NCBI GenBank assembly: GCA_900180385.1
Contig: FXLX01000008.1
Location: forward strand, 1 to 57,617
DNA from: an uncultured Candidatus Thioglobus sp.
GTDB lineage: Bacteria; Pseudomonadota; Gammaproteobacteria; PS1; Pseudothioglobaceae
Length of the DNA: 57,617 bases
Direction of reading: 5' to 3'
Of the stretch, positions 16,955 through 25,494 are shown piece after piece. How positions within the stretch are numbered: position 1 is the stretch's first letter; each line of letters opens with the position of its first letter. The notes beneath the pieces are model-generated. The model did no database searches and was not told where the DNA came from. It saw only the letters and a list, made by a program, of their open reading frames with translations. The position numbers were made by a program, and so were the translations under genes.

Positions 16955-18638
16955 TTATTTGTTCAACCATAAGTTGTAAAGAAGTATTTCCGCGCCAAAT
17001 GTTGATCGAAAGCTTGTAAGCAACTTCAACTGTTTTAGATTCGAGTGGCACTTGGAAAAAAGCAATGGCGTCATGCACTTGACTACTACCTTCAAGTTTT
17101 AATCGACATTTAAGGTGTTTTTCGCCAACCACTTTTTGATCAACTATTTCAAACTCACCAAAAAAGATTGGCTCTTCAAAACCCTGACCCCAAGGTCCTG
17201 CAGTTTTAAGAATTTCGGCGTTGCTGAGTGAAATATCAAATGCTTCAAGTTCACCATCGGTTAACAGCTGCACTGCTGGGATTTGATCATTAAGATGAGC
17301 TTTAATGGCGTTAGAAAATTCACGCTTAAAGGTATAAAAATTTTCAGCTTTAATGCTTAAGCCTGCTGCCATTGCATGGCCGCCAAATTTTTCAATTAAG
17401 GTTGGATTTTTGCGATCTACTAAATCGAGCAAATCTTTAATATGCACACTCGGAATTGAGCGAATAGAGCCTTTTAGAAAATTACCCGATTTGGCAAATA
17501 CCGCTACTGGACAATGATAATCTTCTTTAAGCTTGCCAGCTACGATGCCGACAATACCCTCATGCCAAGATTCATCATACAGGCTGAGGGAGAATTTACC
17601 CTCAGAAACATCTTGCTCATCAACAATCGCTTGCGCCTCATCTTGAATTCGATTCTGCTCTTCTTTGCGTTTTTGATTAAAGGCTTCAAGCTCTGCTGCG
17701 TAGCGTCGTGCATCGTTCATATCCGAGGTTAGTAAGCACTTGATGCCGCGTGAAATATCACTCAGACGCCCTGCTGCATTAAGCCTTGGGCCTACAGCAA
17801 ACCCTAGATCACTAGCTTGTAGGGTTTGTGCGGGACGATTGGCAATTTCAAGTAGAGCTAAAATTCCTGGTGCGCACTGCTTGGCTTGAATTCTTTTAAT
17901 GCCTTGGTCAATTAAAATGCGGTTGTTTTGATCTAGCCTCACTACATCTGCCACGGTTCCTAGCGCTACAAGATCAAGCATGGTACGTAGGTCAGGCAAT
18001 GGAATACCATTGCTAGAAAAATATTTAATTTTATTCAGATGAGTTTTAAGCGCTGAGAATAAATAAAAACACACACCAACACCGGCTAAGTTCTTACTTA
18101 AAAACTCACAACCCTTAAGGTTCGGATTGATAATGGCGTCTGCTTCTGGCAAAGTGTCACTCGGCAAGTGATGATCAGTGATGATCACCTGAATTCCGTT
18201 TTCTTTAGCTAATTTAGCACCATCAAAACTCGATATGCCGTTATCAACAGTAATGATTAAATCAGGCTGTTTTTCTTTAATGGCGAGCTTAACAATTTCA
18301 GATGATAAACCGTAACCATGCTCAAATCGATTCGGTACTAAAAAATCAATATATTTAGAGCCCATCATTCTTAGAGATTTAACCGCCACTACTGATGCAG
18401 TTGCACCATCACAGTCAAAATCACCAATAATTAAAATATGTTTTTGTTCTATTAGTGCAATTTCAAGTAGTGATAATGCCTGATCTAATTGATCAAAATT
18501 TGGCGTTAAAAGCTTATTTAAACCAAGTGATAATTGCACTTCGCTTACCCCTCTGGCAGCATAAATTTTTTTTAAAAAACTCGGAATATCGTCTGAGTAA
18601 GAGTCTAGCAATGTTAAATCTATTTGCCTAGTTAGCAT
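16947..18638 (-). CDS. recJ: Single-stranded-DNA-specific exonuclease RecJ
   Basis: A 5'-3' ssDNA exonuclease of the DHH phosphoesterase family, used in recombination and mismatch repair. It shows GDFDCDGATA, the DHH motif in ITDHHLP, the GPRLNAAGRL motif, a DHHA1 domain with GGHAMAAG and a C-terminal OB-type domain. The 563 residues are full length. I prefer the ATG at 18638 over a GTG one codon upstream. It overlaps the end of the preceding DUF1566 gene and is the last gene of a five-gene overlapping unit. Confidence 0.96.
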   Translation of the reverse strand: MLTRQIDLTLLDSYSDDIPSFLKKIYAARGVSEVQLSLGLNKLLTPNFDQLDQALSLLEIALIEQKHILIIGDFDCDGATASVVAVKSLRMMGSKYIDFLVPNRFEHGYGLSSEIVKLAIKEKQPDLIITVDNGISSFDGAKLAKENGIQVIITDHHLPSDTLPEADAIINPNLKGCEFLSKNLAGVGVCFYLFSALKTHLNKIKYFSSNGIPLPDLRTMLDLVALGTVADVVRLDQNNRILIDQGIKRIQAKQCAPGILALLEIANRPAQTLQASDLGFAVGPRLNAAGRLSDISRGIKCLLTSDMNDARRYAAELEAFNQKRKEEQNRIQDEAQAIVDEQDVSEGKFSLSLYDESWHEGIVGIVAGKLKEDYHCPVAVFAKSGNFLKGSIRSIPSVHIKDLLDLVDRKNPTLIEKFGGHAMAAGLSIKAENFYTFKREFSNAIKAHLNDQIPAVQLLTDGELEAFDISLSNAEILKTAGPWGQGFEEPIFFGEFEIVDQKVVGEKHLKCRLKLEGSSQVHDAIAFFQVPLESKTVEVAYKLSINIWRGNTSLQLMVEQITS

Positions 18639-19179
18639 CACTCACCAGGCGCACGTAGGCATCGAATGATTTGTCAGCACTCTTGCTGCCACCATAGAAA
18701 AATGGCACATCAATGGCAATATCAGCACTTTGCTGATCTGAACTCCAATAAGATTTTAGCTGTGTATTAATGAAGAATTTCTGATTAATCAACAGGTCAT
18801 TATCGCCATAAACCAGCAGCGCTCTTAGCTCGACCTCTGTTGGCAGGCGCCAATTGGCTTGCTTACAAAGCTTAACGTCATTAACCGCTTTAACATAAGC
18901 TTGGGTATTACATGATTTTGCCCAATGACAATTATGCGAGTAATCACCATTTTCAACGCCAATTTTTCCATCAAACCATGTGTAAGTATTTTGGGTATTT
19001 TGTAAGCCTTTGGTGTTGAGTTTTACTTCCCACACTAGTTTTGACTGATCGTCCAGTATGCAGCGATGCTCTAAAGAGGTGCTGGTTAAAATTGAGCCTT
19101 GATCAGACACCTTAAACAACTGAGCATTGGATGTGCTCATTATTAAAAAACCGATAACAAATAAAAATTTAAGCTTCAT
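18628..19179 (-). CDS. Secreted DUF1566 (Lcl C-terminal-like) protein
   Basis: 183 residues with a classical signal peptide (KLKFLFVIGFLIMSTSNA, cleavage after about residue 19), so periplasmic or exported. The mature part has the DUF1566 pattern: KLVWEVKL, CHWAKSCNTQAYVKAVN, NWRLPTEVELRALL and the terminal YVRLV. Four or more cysteines may form disulfides. It overlaps thiO by 11 bp and recJ by 11 bp. The function of the domain is unknown; it is often surface-associated. Confidence 0.82.
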   Translation of the reverse strand: MKLKFLFVIGFLIMSTSNAQLFKVSDQGSILTSTSLEHRCILDDQSKLVWEVKLNTKGLQNTQNTYTWFDGKIGVENGDYSHNCHWAKSCNTQAYVKAVNDVKLCKQANWRLPTEVELRALLVYGDNDLLINQKFFINTQLKSYWSSDQQSADIAIDVPFFYGGSKSADKSFDAYVRLVSDAN

Positions 19180-20158
19180 GAGTGATTAATTGGGTAATTC
19201 TTTTAGCGCTTTCTGGCGCCATATTAAGACCATTACGAAAATGACCGGTATTTAAATAAACGTTATCAAACTGGGCGTATCGTCCGAGCATTACTTGTCC
19301 TAATTTACTCGCTGGTCTAAATCCAGACCAATGGTGTTCAACTTCAGCCTTTGCCAATAACTCAAAACGTTGTGATGCAAATTCATACAATGATTGGCGA
19401 GTCTGCTCATCAGTAGAGCGATCAAATCCAACATTTTGCATGGTAGAGCCAACCAGTATACGCCCATCTTTTCTAGGAATGATATAACGACCTTGATCTA
19501 ACACAATATGCTCAACAATTGATGAGTCAGCTTTAAGTACAATCATCTGCCCTTTCATAGGAAACACCTCTTCTATTAATGATAACCACTGAGAGCTCCA
19601 AGCGCCAGAACAAACAACAATAGAATTTGACAAATAATCTTGTTGATTAGTTTTAACTCCAATCGCACAATCGCCTTTAATAAGCAAGCTTTCAACTTTA
19701 GTATGTTCAATAATATTAACGCCTTTATTAATAATATCTGCCTTAAGCGCTTTTAACAATCTAGGGTTGCGAACTTGGGCGATATTGGTAAATAATGCAC
19801 CTTGAGGATGAGCTTGATAAGTCAACTTGTATTTTTGCATCCAAGTTTTTGCTTCAGATGTATCAAACTCATCCATCATTAATAAGCCTGATTTTAAATA
19901 CTGCGGGTCGAGTCCTGTATCTTCAAAAATTTGAGCACACAACTGCTCATAAACTGCCTGCGAAGCAATGCTCAACTCATTGGTTAAGTCGTCGTATTTC
20001 CAAGGATAGAGCGGAGAAATAATGCCGCCACCTGCCCATGAAGACTCATTTGCACATTGCTGCTGGTCAAGTAATGTTACCTTGGCACCTGACAAACTAA
20101 GTGAACGAGCTGTCATCATTCCAATTACACCGCCGCCGATTACCAAACAGTCACTCAT
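19169..20158 (-). CDS. thiO: FAD-dependent glycine/D-amino-acid oxidase, ThiO-like
   Basis: A 329-residue flavoprotein of the DAO family. The Rossmann dinucleotide loop GGGVIGMMTA is at residues 8-17, followed by a LLDQ acidic strand end, a central substrate domain, and the C-terminal NTGHFRNGLNMAPESA FAD-binding motif. In thiamine synthesis ThiO makes dehydroglycine for the thiazole ring. No other thi gene is adjacent, so this role is probable, not proven. It overlaps lspA by 8 bp. Confidence 0.85.
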   Translation of the reverse strand: MSDCLVIGGGVIGMMTARSLSLSGAKVTLLDQQQCANESSWAGGGIISPLYPWKYDDLTNELSIASQAVYEQLCAQIFEDTGLDPQYLKSGLLMMDEFDTSEAKTWMQKYKLTYQAHPQGALFTNIAQVRNPRLLKALKADIINKGVNIIEHTKVESLLIKGDCAIGVKTNQQDYLSNSIVVCSGAWSSQWLSLIEEVFPMKGQMIVLKADSSIVEHIVLDQGRYIIPRKDGRILVGSTMQNVGFDRSTDEQTRQSLYEFASQRFELLAKAEVEHHWSGFRPASKLGQVMLGRYAQFDNVYLNTGHFRNGLNMAPESAKRITQLITHEA

Positions 20159-20630
20159 TTTTTAACCTCTTGTCATTTTTAAAATCAGCCAAAATCAATA
20201 AAACAACACCTACACTAATTGTTATATCAGCTATATTAAAAACTGGCCAGTAGAAATCTTGGTAATGCAGATCGATAAAATCAATCACGAAACCGAGCGC
20301 CGCTCGGTCAATTAAATTACCCACAGCGCCAGACAAAATCAAACTTAAGGCTGCAAGTTTAAGTACTTGCTGCTGACTTGTTTTTATCATCCAAACGATA
20401 ATAGCCAAACTGGCAATTGATGAAACAGCTACTAAAAAATATTGCTGCCAACCGTCTTCATTGGCCAAAAAACTAAAGGCAGCGCCATAATTATGCACAT
20501 GCGTTAAGCTAAAAAAATGGGTTATTTCTAATGACTCATGCGGCTTAATATAACCGTATACCAATAGCTTGGTTAGTTGATCAGCAATGATCAAAAATAG
20601 TGTTAAAAAATACCATTTAACGTGGATCAT
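20151..20630 (-). CDS. lspA: Lipoprotein signal peptidase
   Basis: A 159-residue inner-membrane aspartyl protease that cleaves prolipoproteins after lipidation. Four transmembrane helices are visible. The catalytic aspartates lie in NLIDRAALGFVIDFID and FNIADITISVG. It overlaps the upstream transporter by 4 bp and thiO by 8 bp, so it is within a coupled operon. Confidence 0.96.
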   Translation of the reverse strand: MIHVKWYFLTLFLIIADQLTKLLVYGYIKPHESLEITHFFSLTHVHNYGAAFSFLANEDGWQQYFLVAVSSIASLAIIVWMIKTSQQQVLKLAALSLILSGAVGNLIDRAALGFVIDFIDLHYQDFYWPVFNIADITISVGVVLLILADFKNDKRLKNE

Positions 20631-22087
20631 GCTTTATTAGGATTATATTTAATGATAGTGATGATCGGCACCACAAATCCGATGATAATCACTATCCAAA
20701 GCAAACTACCCAACTCGCTATAATTCTGCGCCGTGGTAACAACACCATCAGTGATCACTTCACGACTGACGACAAAGGCTTGATTTAAGTATTTTGTGAA
20801 TAATCCGCCAGCACTCAAAGCGATATTCATCAAACTGGCCATTAACGCAAACCAAGTGCCCTTCTTTCCTTCAGGTGCGTAAATTGCCACCAACGTTAAC
20901 ATTAACACTTGGGCGATATAATCAAATGGAGACGCCATAGCGGTATCAACCAAGGCTACCGTACGCGCATCAAAGCCAAGCATAGTATGAATATCGTAAT
21001 ACATTGCAAGAATTGGCAAGGATAGTAACGTGCCGATAATGGTTAGAAAAATAAGAACTTCAGCAATGTCTCTCTTAATGATAAATTTGGCCGAGAACCA
21101 CATACCTGCTAAAGCAATGCCGCCACTAATAGCCGATAATTTGGCAAAGAAAGATTCGTCAAAACCTAAAATATCAATCTCCCACCAACTCAAACCTGCG
21201 CCTACTGACGGCATGGCGCGATAGACAAAAATAATAATCATGGCCATTTTGATATGACGAATAGTATTAGCATCAAGATCATTGATCAAATCTGACAGTA
21301 AATACAACACAACCGATAAAAAAATCACAAAAACGATCTCTTGTGAATAAGGCACATCGTTATAGCCCATAAGCACAATAAACACAGCAAAGATCAAACC
21401 ACCAAACAATACATGCTTGTTAATAGGCGACACTGGTACAGGATTAAGCTTGACCAAGGTAACACCTAAAATAGACAATAGCGGAGTGAATAATGCAATT
21501 TGAAAGACCACTTGACGATTATCATGAAATACATCGGCCAACTCACCACCAATCCAGCCAGTAATAAAAATAGCAAAACCCAAAGACAGGCGTGCTAATA
21601 CCTGGATAGTCGCCAGTTCTTGATTGATTGCTTCTTGAGACTGATTTTTATCAATCACTTCCGTGGTCATGGTGTCAGCCACCACGTCTTGCATTACAAA
21701 ACCCACCACAGCAATGACACTGGCAAGAACATAAACTGCTTTTTTAGAAAACCCTTCAACAATGGCATAATCACCAACAACAGCAATCATCATTAAAGAG
21801 CTGATAGTAATGAGCACTGCGCCAATATAAACATAGGATTTTCGATTAGAGCCAAAAATATTAACACTATCGACCATTGAACCAAAGATCATCTTAACGG
21901 TCCATGGAACACCTAACCATACTGCTAATTCTGCCAAATCAGATGCCGACATATCCAATGTATCTTTAACCCAAAAATTTTCAGAAATGGCAACAAATAC
22001 ACCACTACCATACGAAAAATAGATCAGCAGAAGCGGGATATAGCGCATTCTAAAAGCGCGAATCGGGGTTAAGAAAATATCTAACAT
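20627..22087 (-). CDS. MFS/BT1-like 12-TM transporter
   Basis: A 486-residue polytopic membrane protein with about 12 hydrophobic segments. The opening RYIPLLLIYFSYGSG, the WLGVPWTVKMIFGSMVD loop and the conserved GFVMQDVVADTMTTEVI segment resemble BT1 folate-biopterin transporter-like MFS proteins. The substrate is unknown. It is the first gene of the operon with lspA, thiO, the DUF1566 gene and recJ. Confidence 0.75.
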   Translation of the reverse strand: MLDIFLTPIRAFRMRYIPLLLIYFSYGSGVFVAISENFWVKDTLDMSASDLAELAVWLGVPWTVKMIFGSMVDSVNIFGSNRKSYVYIGAVLITISSLMMIAVVGDYAIVEGFSKKAVYVLASVIAVVGFVMQDVVADTMTTEVIDKNQSQEAINQELATIQVLARLSLGFAIFITGWIGGELADVFHDNRQVVFQIALFTPLLSILGVTLVKLNPVPVSPINKHVLFGGLIFAVFIVLMGYNDVPYSQEIVFVIFLSVVLYLLSDLINDLDANTIRHIKMAMIIIFVYRAMPSVGAGLSWWEIDILGFDESFFAKLSAISGGIALAGMWFSAKFIIKRDIAEVLIFLTIIGTLLSLPILAMYYDIHTMLGFDARTVALVDTAMASPFDYIAQVLMLTLVAIYAPEGKKGTWFALMASLMNIALSAGGLFTKYLNQAFVVSREVITDGVVTTAQNYSELGSLLWIVIIIGFVVPIITIIKYNPNKA

Positions 22088-22177
22088 TTATAAACTAACA
22101 ATTACAATAACAGTTAGCTATTATAGGTGCTACGTAGGTTATAATTTGTTTTTTATTAATGACATTTTGGAGATTTT

Positions 22178-22960
22178 ATGGGTTTCATGACTGGAAAAAA
22201 AGCATTGGTTGTTGGTGTCGCCTCTAACCGTTCAATTGCTTGGGGCATTGCCGAAGCAATGGCAAAACAAGGGTGTGAAATTGCACTAACTTATCAAAAT
22301 GAAAAATTAAAAAAACGCGTAGACAAATGTGCTGCAGTTTGTAATTCAAATATTGTTATCGAATGTGATGTGGCCACTGATGAAGGCATTGAGCAAGCAT
22401 TCACTGAGCTTAAACAGCATTGGGATAATTTTGATATTATCGTTCATTCGGTTGCTTTTGCACCTCGAGAAGCATTGGATGGCAACTACATTGAGGCGAC
22501 CACACGAAAGAACTTTGCGACCGCTCATGATATTAGCTCATATAGTTTCACCGCGCTTGCTAAAGCGGCGGGGTCAATGCTAAATGATAATGGCGCACTA
22601 TTAACGGTTAGCTACTTGGGTGCTATCCGCGCAATTCCAAACTACAACATAATGGGCGTTGCCAAGGCATCTCTTGAGGCTAATGTTCGCTATATGGCTG
22701 CCGCCTTGGGTCCTGAACGCGGTATTCGCGTCAATGCAGTATCTGCTGGCCCGATTAAAACACTAGCAGCATCAGGTATTAAAGATTTTGGTAAATTACT
22801 AGATTATGCAGCTGATTCATCTGCACTTAAGCGCACTGTAACTACTGAAGAAGTGGGTAATGCAGCTGCTTTCTTGTGTTCAGATTTAGCTTCTGGCATT
22901 ACTGGTGAAATTACTTATATTGATTCTGGATATAGTTTTTATGACAAAGGTCCAAAATAA
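22178..22960 (+). CDS. fabI: Enoyl-ACP reductase (NADH)
   Basis: A 260-residue short-chain dehydrogenase that carries out the last reduction of each fatty acid elongation round. It has the FabI-type cofactor site ([15 protein letters not shown]), the SYLGA segment and the catalytic Tyr-x6-Lys in [16 protein letters not shown] ribosome site precedes the ATG, and a TATAAT lies about 35 bp upstream. It is divergent from the transporter operon and has its own terminator. Confidence 0.96.
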   Translation: MGFMTGKKALVVGVASNRSIAWGIAEAMAKQGCEIALTYQNEKLKKRVDKCAAVCNSNIVIECDVATDEGIEQAFTELKQHWDNFDIIVHSVAFAPREALDGNYIEATTRKNFATAHDISSYSFTALAKAAGSMLNDNGALLTVSYLGAIRAIPNYNIMGVAKASLEANVRYMAAALGPERGIRVNAVSAGPIKTLAASGIKDFGKLLDYAADSSALKRTVTTEEVGNAAAFLCSDLASGITGEITYIDSGYSFYDKGPK

Positions 22961-22982
22961 ATCTTAAAGATTCTAACCAATA

Positions 22983-23010
22983 AAAAAGTCTTGATAAATC
23001 AAGGCTTTTT
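22983..23010. terminator. Bidirectional terminator between fabI and the DUF302-like gene
   Basis: AAAAAGTCTTGAT pairs with ATCAAGGCTTTTT (one G-T pair) around AA. A and T runs on both sides allow it to serve fabI on the plus strand and the convergent minus-strand gene ending at 23016. Confidence 0.82.
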
Positions 23011-23015
23011 TATTG

Positions 23016-23474
23016 TTATTTGTACTGACTTTTGACTTGCTTCAGAATACTCTTCATATCCTCATTCCAGCGAAAAACCGTCATCCTGTCTTCGTTTGTG
23101 TCAACCAAAGGCAGTAATGTAATTGGTGGTGTGGCAATAATCAGCGTATGCTTACTTTCTTCCATAACCGTTATTTTCAATGGAAAAAATGGCGACAACT
23201 GAGGATATTTTTTACTCATTCGTTTCATTTCATCATACTTGCCAAAAAAGACAATACGATATTTATCTGATTTGTAATGACGCTCATTCATAGCAAAATC
23301 ACAACGCTGAAGATAGGCCGATTTATAATTATGCGCCTTAATGGTTTTATTAAGTGCCAACCAAGTGTAAGAAAACTTGGCATTTACACGTTCGATTAAT
23401 AACTCATCATGACTGCTGGAAAAAACACTTGACGACAACATTAATGCGCATAATGCTAAAGTTTTTATTACCAT
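23016..23474 (-). CDS. Exported DUF302-like protein
   Basis: 152 residues with a signal peptide (IKTLALCALMLSSSVFS). The mature part resembles the DUF302 half of its upstream neighbour, with FFPLKITVMEE matching the LPCRVTVIE strand there. It starts in a strong AGGAGG context and overlaps the upstream cytochrome gene by 7 bp. The role is unknown; pairing with a cytochrome suggests a periplasmic redox context. Confidence 0.7.
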   Translation of the reverse strand: MVIKTLALCALMLSSSVFSSSHDELLIERVNAKFSYTWLALNKTIKAHNYKSAYLQRCDFAMNERHYKSDKYRIVFFGKYDEMKRMSKKYPQLSPFFPLKITVMEESKHTLIIATPPITLLPLVDTNEDRMTVFRWNEDMKSILKQVKSQYK

Positions 23475-24487
23475 ACTACCTCCTCAACCATTTCTTTCAT
23501 GCTGTTAATCAGCTCTTTGGCATTAATAAAAATTTGCTCATTATTAAAGCGTTGCATTGCATGCATATAATTTTCTAGATAGATTTTGACCTTACCTTTT
23601 TCGTTTTCAATAACCGTGACACGACACGGTAGAATAACACCTAATCTTGAATCTAATTTTAAGAAATTTTGCATATTCTTAAAATTACAAAAACGTATTA
23701 CCACTTGTTTTTCATCGGAAACCCCACCAAGATCCTCTAGCAATGTTCTGGTTGGATATACTCTAAAATTATAGGCTGCTGCTGATTCACGTAATTTATC
23801 GACTGTTGCACCAAGACTGCTTGCACTTTCATAAACAAATACCAAGGGCTCACCTTCTACTTTCGAGATAGAAACTACATCTATTGGTTGCTGATAAGAA
23901 CGAATATAGACAACCAAGTCATCAGCTATTTGATCGGTAAAATTAAACTTTTTTTCAAAAGACATCATCTCAGTATCTTTAATACCCTTCATGATAATAT
24001 GCTTGATCATTTGATCTTCGGCAGCATACAAAAATCCTTTGTTTGCTAACGCTGGTGGTGACACTTCTCGATCCTTTTGCCATGAGAAATTTTTACCCGT
24101 ACCTTCGCCGCCTTGTAATTCTGCACCATGACATCTTTGACAATATTGCTCGTAAGTATATTTACCAGCACCTATATCGCCAACAATTGGCGTGTTATCA
24201 TATTCTGGCGCTTTAATGCCAGCACGTAAAAAGCGAATCAGCTTAGCAGTTTGGGCACTAGATAAATTAAACCCTGGCATGATTCGTCCAGGGCGACCAT
24301 ATTGGATAGTTTTCTTAAGGTATTGATCAGAGTAATTGGCAATGGTTGAACGATACAGCGGCAAACCTAACGATCCTTGGCGAGAAAAACCGTGGCATTT
24401 TTCACAATTCTCAGAATAAATCTCTTGTCCGCCTGCAAAGCTAAACAGCGGTAAAAACAATGCAATTAACAATTTTTTTGATCTCAC
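23468..24487 (-). CDS. Diheme cytochrome c fused to a DUF302 domain
   Basis: A periplasmic electron carrier. From the GTG at 24487 (GAGG ribosome site 7 bp before) there is a signal peptide (KKLLIALFLPLFSFAG), heme site 1 CEKCH at 28-32 with a possible Met ligand in RIMPGF, and heme site 2 CQRCH at 116-120 with Met ligands possible near KDTEMMSF. A DUF302 domain occupies about 215-320 (GVILPCRVTVIE). A TTG two codons upstream is too close to the ribosome site. The partner enzyme is unknown. It is coupled with the following DUF302-like gene, and the ccm genes nearby mature such cytochromes. Confidence 0.86.
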   Translation of the reverse strand: MRSKKLLIALFLPLFSFAGGQEIYSENCEKCHGFSRQGSLGLPLYRSTIANYSDQYLKKTIQYGRPGRIMPGFNLSSAQTAKLIRFLRAGIKAPEYDNTPIVGDIGAGKYTYEQYCQRCHGAELQGGEGTGKNFSWQKDREVSPPALANKGFLYAAEDQMIKHIIMKGIKDTEMMSFEKKFNFTDQIADDLVVYIRSYQQPIDVVSISKVEGEPLVFVYESASSLGATVDKLRESAAAYNFRVYPTRTLLEDLGGVSDEKQVVIRFCNFKNMQNFLKLDSRLGVILPCRVTVIENEKGKVKIYLENYMHAMQRFNNEQIFINAKELINSMKEMVEEVVW

Positions 24488-24574
24488 GAACAATCCTCTT
24501 TTTAATTTATGAGCGTATTCTAATATAACAAAGCCAAAAAAGATTGATCTACATCAAGAAAGTAAAATTCTTTA

Positions 24575-25471
24575 TTAGTGTATTTTAATCGTCATTGGAT
24601 TTTTTGTATCTTCGGTCCATTGATGAAGTAATCCATTATATACTTGAACTTGCTGATTTTTATAAATCTCATGCAAGGCGAACCAAACTGACGAACACTC
24701 ATAAGCACTATTACAATATAAAATAATAGCGCTATCAGAATTAATATTCAATGCAGTAAAACGACTTTCAGTTTGTTTTTTTGTAGGGAAGTAAAAGCTT
24801 ATAAGGAAAAGATTTAGAGCTTGGAATATGTCCAAATTCATAAACATAGTTTTTTTTCTTGATGCCAATATGCTGGCGCAAGTCACGAGTATCCACCAAT
24901 GTAATCTGTTTATCCATCATGGCTGACTTAACCTCTGAGATTGTTGCCAAGATTTCACCACGCTCAACACCTGCATTAAACACCGAATTACCAGCCTGCG
25001 TTTTATTGTCAACTAATTCTTCCAAGGCAGCAACCCAAGCTGCATTACCCCCATCCAATAAAGCAATGTTATCAAACCCATGATACTTCATATGCCAGTA
25101 TAAACGAGCTGCACCAGCAACATTACCAGGATTAATGCCTTGATGAGTAATCACGACAGCAGCGTCATTATTAATACCTTGTGTTGACATAAAGTCTTCA
25201 AATGAAGCTGAATCAGGGCGCATACGCGTTAGCTCAATGCCATCAATAGTACGATTAATTCGGATTTTTTTAACATTAACCAATAGCGCATTAGCAATAT
25301 GCCCGATTTCAACAAAGCTATCGAGATCCTTACGAACATCAAGAATGGCAACTTTATCATGATTCTGACTCAACCATTCTGAATCTACCAATGGCGATGG
25401 TAGTGTAATGGCATGAGCCATTGTTGAAAAAATAAAAAAACTATGGCCACACTACAAAGCCGTTTAGTCAT
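24575..25471 (-). pseudogene. Frameshifted periplasmic tandem rhodanese (sulfurtransferase)
   Basis: The main frame (25421 to 24768) has an N-terminal rhodanese domain (WLSQNHDKVAILDVRKDLDS, GINPGNVAGAARLYW, LLDGGNAAW) and the start of the second domain (TLVDTRDLRQHIGI, FGHIPSSKSFPY). It then stops shortly after a run of seven A. The next frame continues the domain, including the active-site-like CNSAYECS loop, to 24575. At the 5' end an ATG at 25471 encodes a signal peptide (MTKRLCSVAIVFLFF) one base out of frame with MAHAITLP, again at T runs. Two single-base shifts are therefore needed for an intact exported protein. Either it is a pseudogene or the assembly is wrong at homopolymers. Confidence 0.75.
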
Positions 25472-25494
25472 AAAAATTTGCCTATTTTTAGCAA

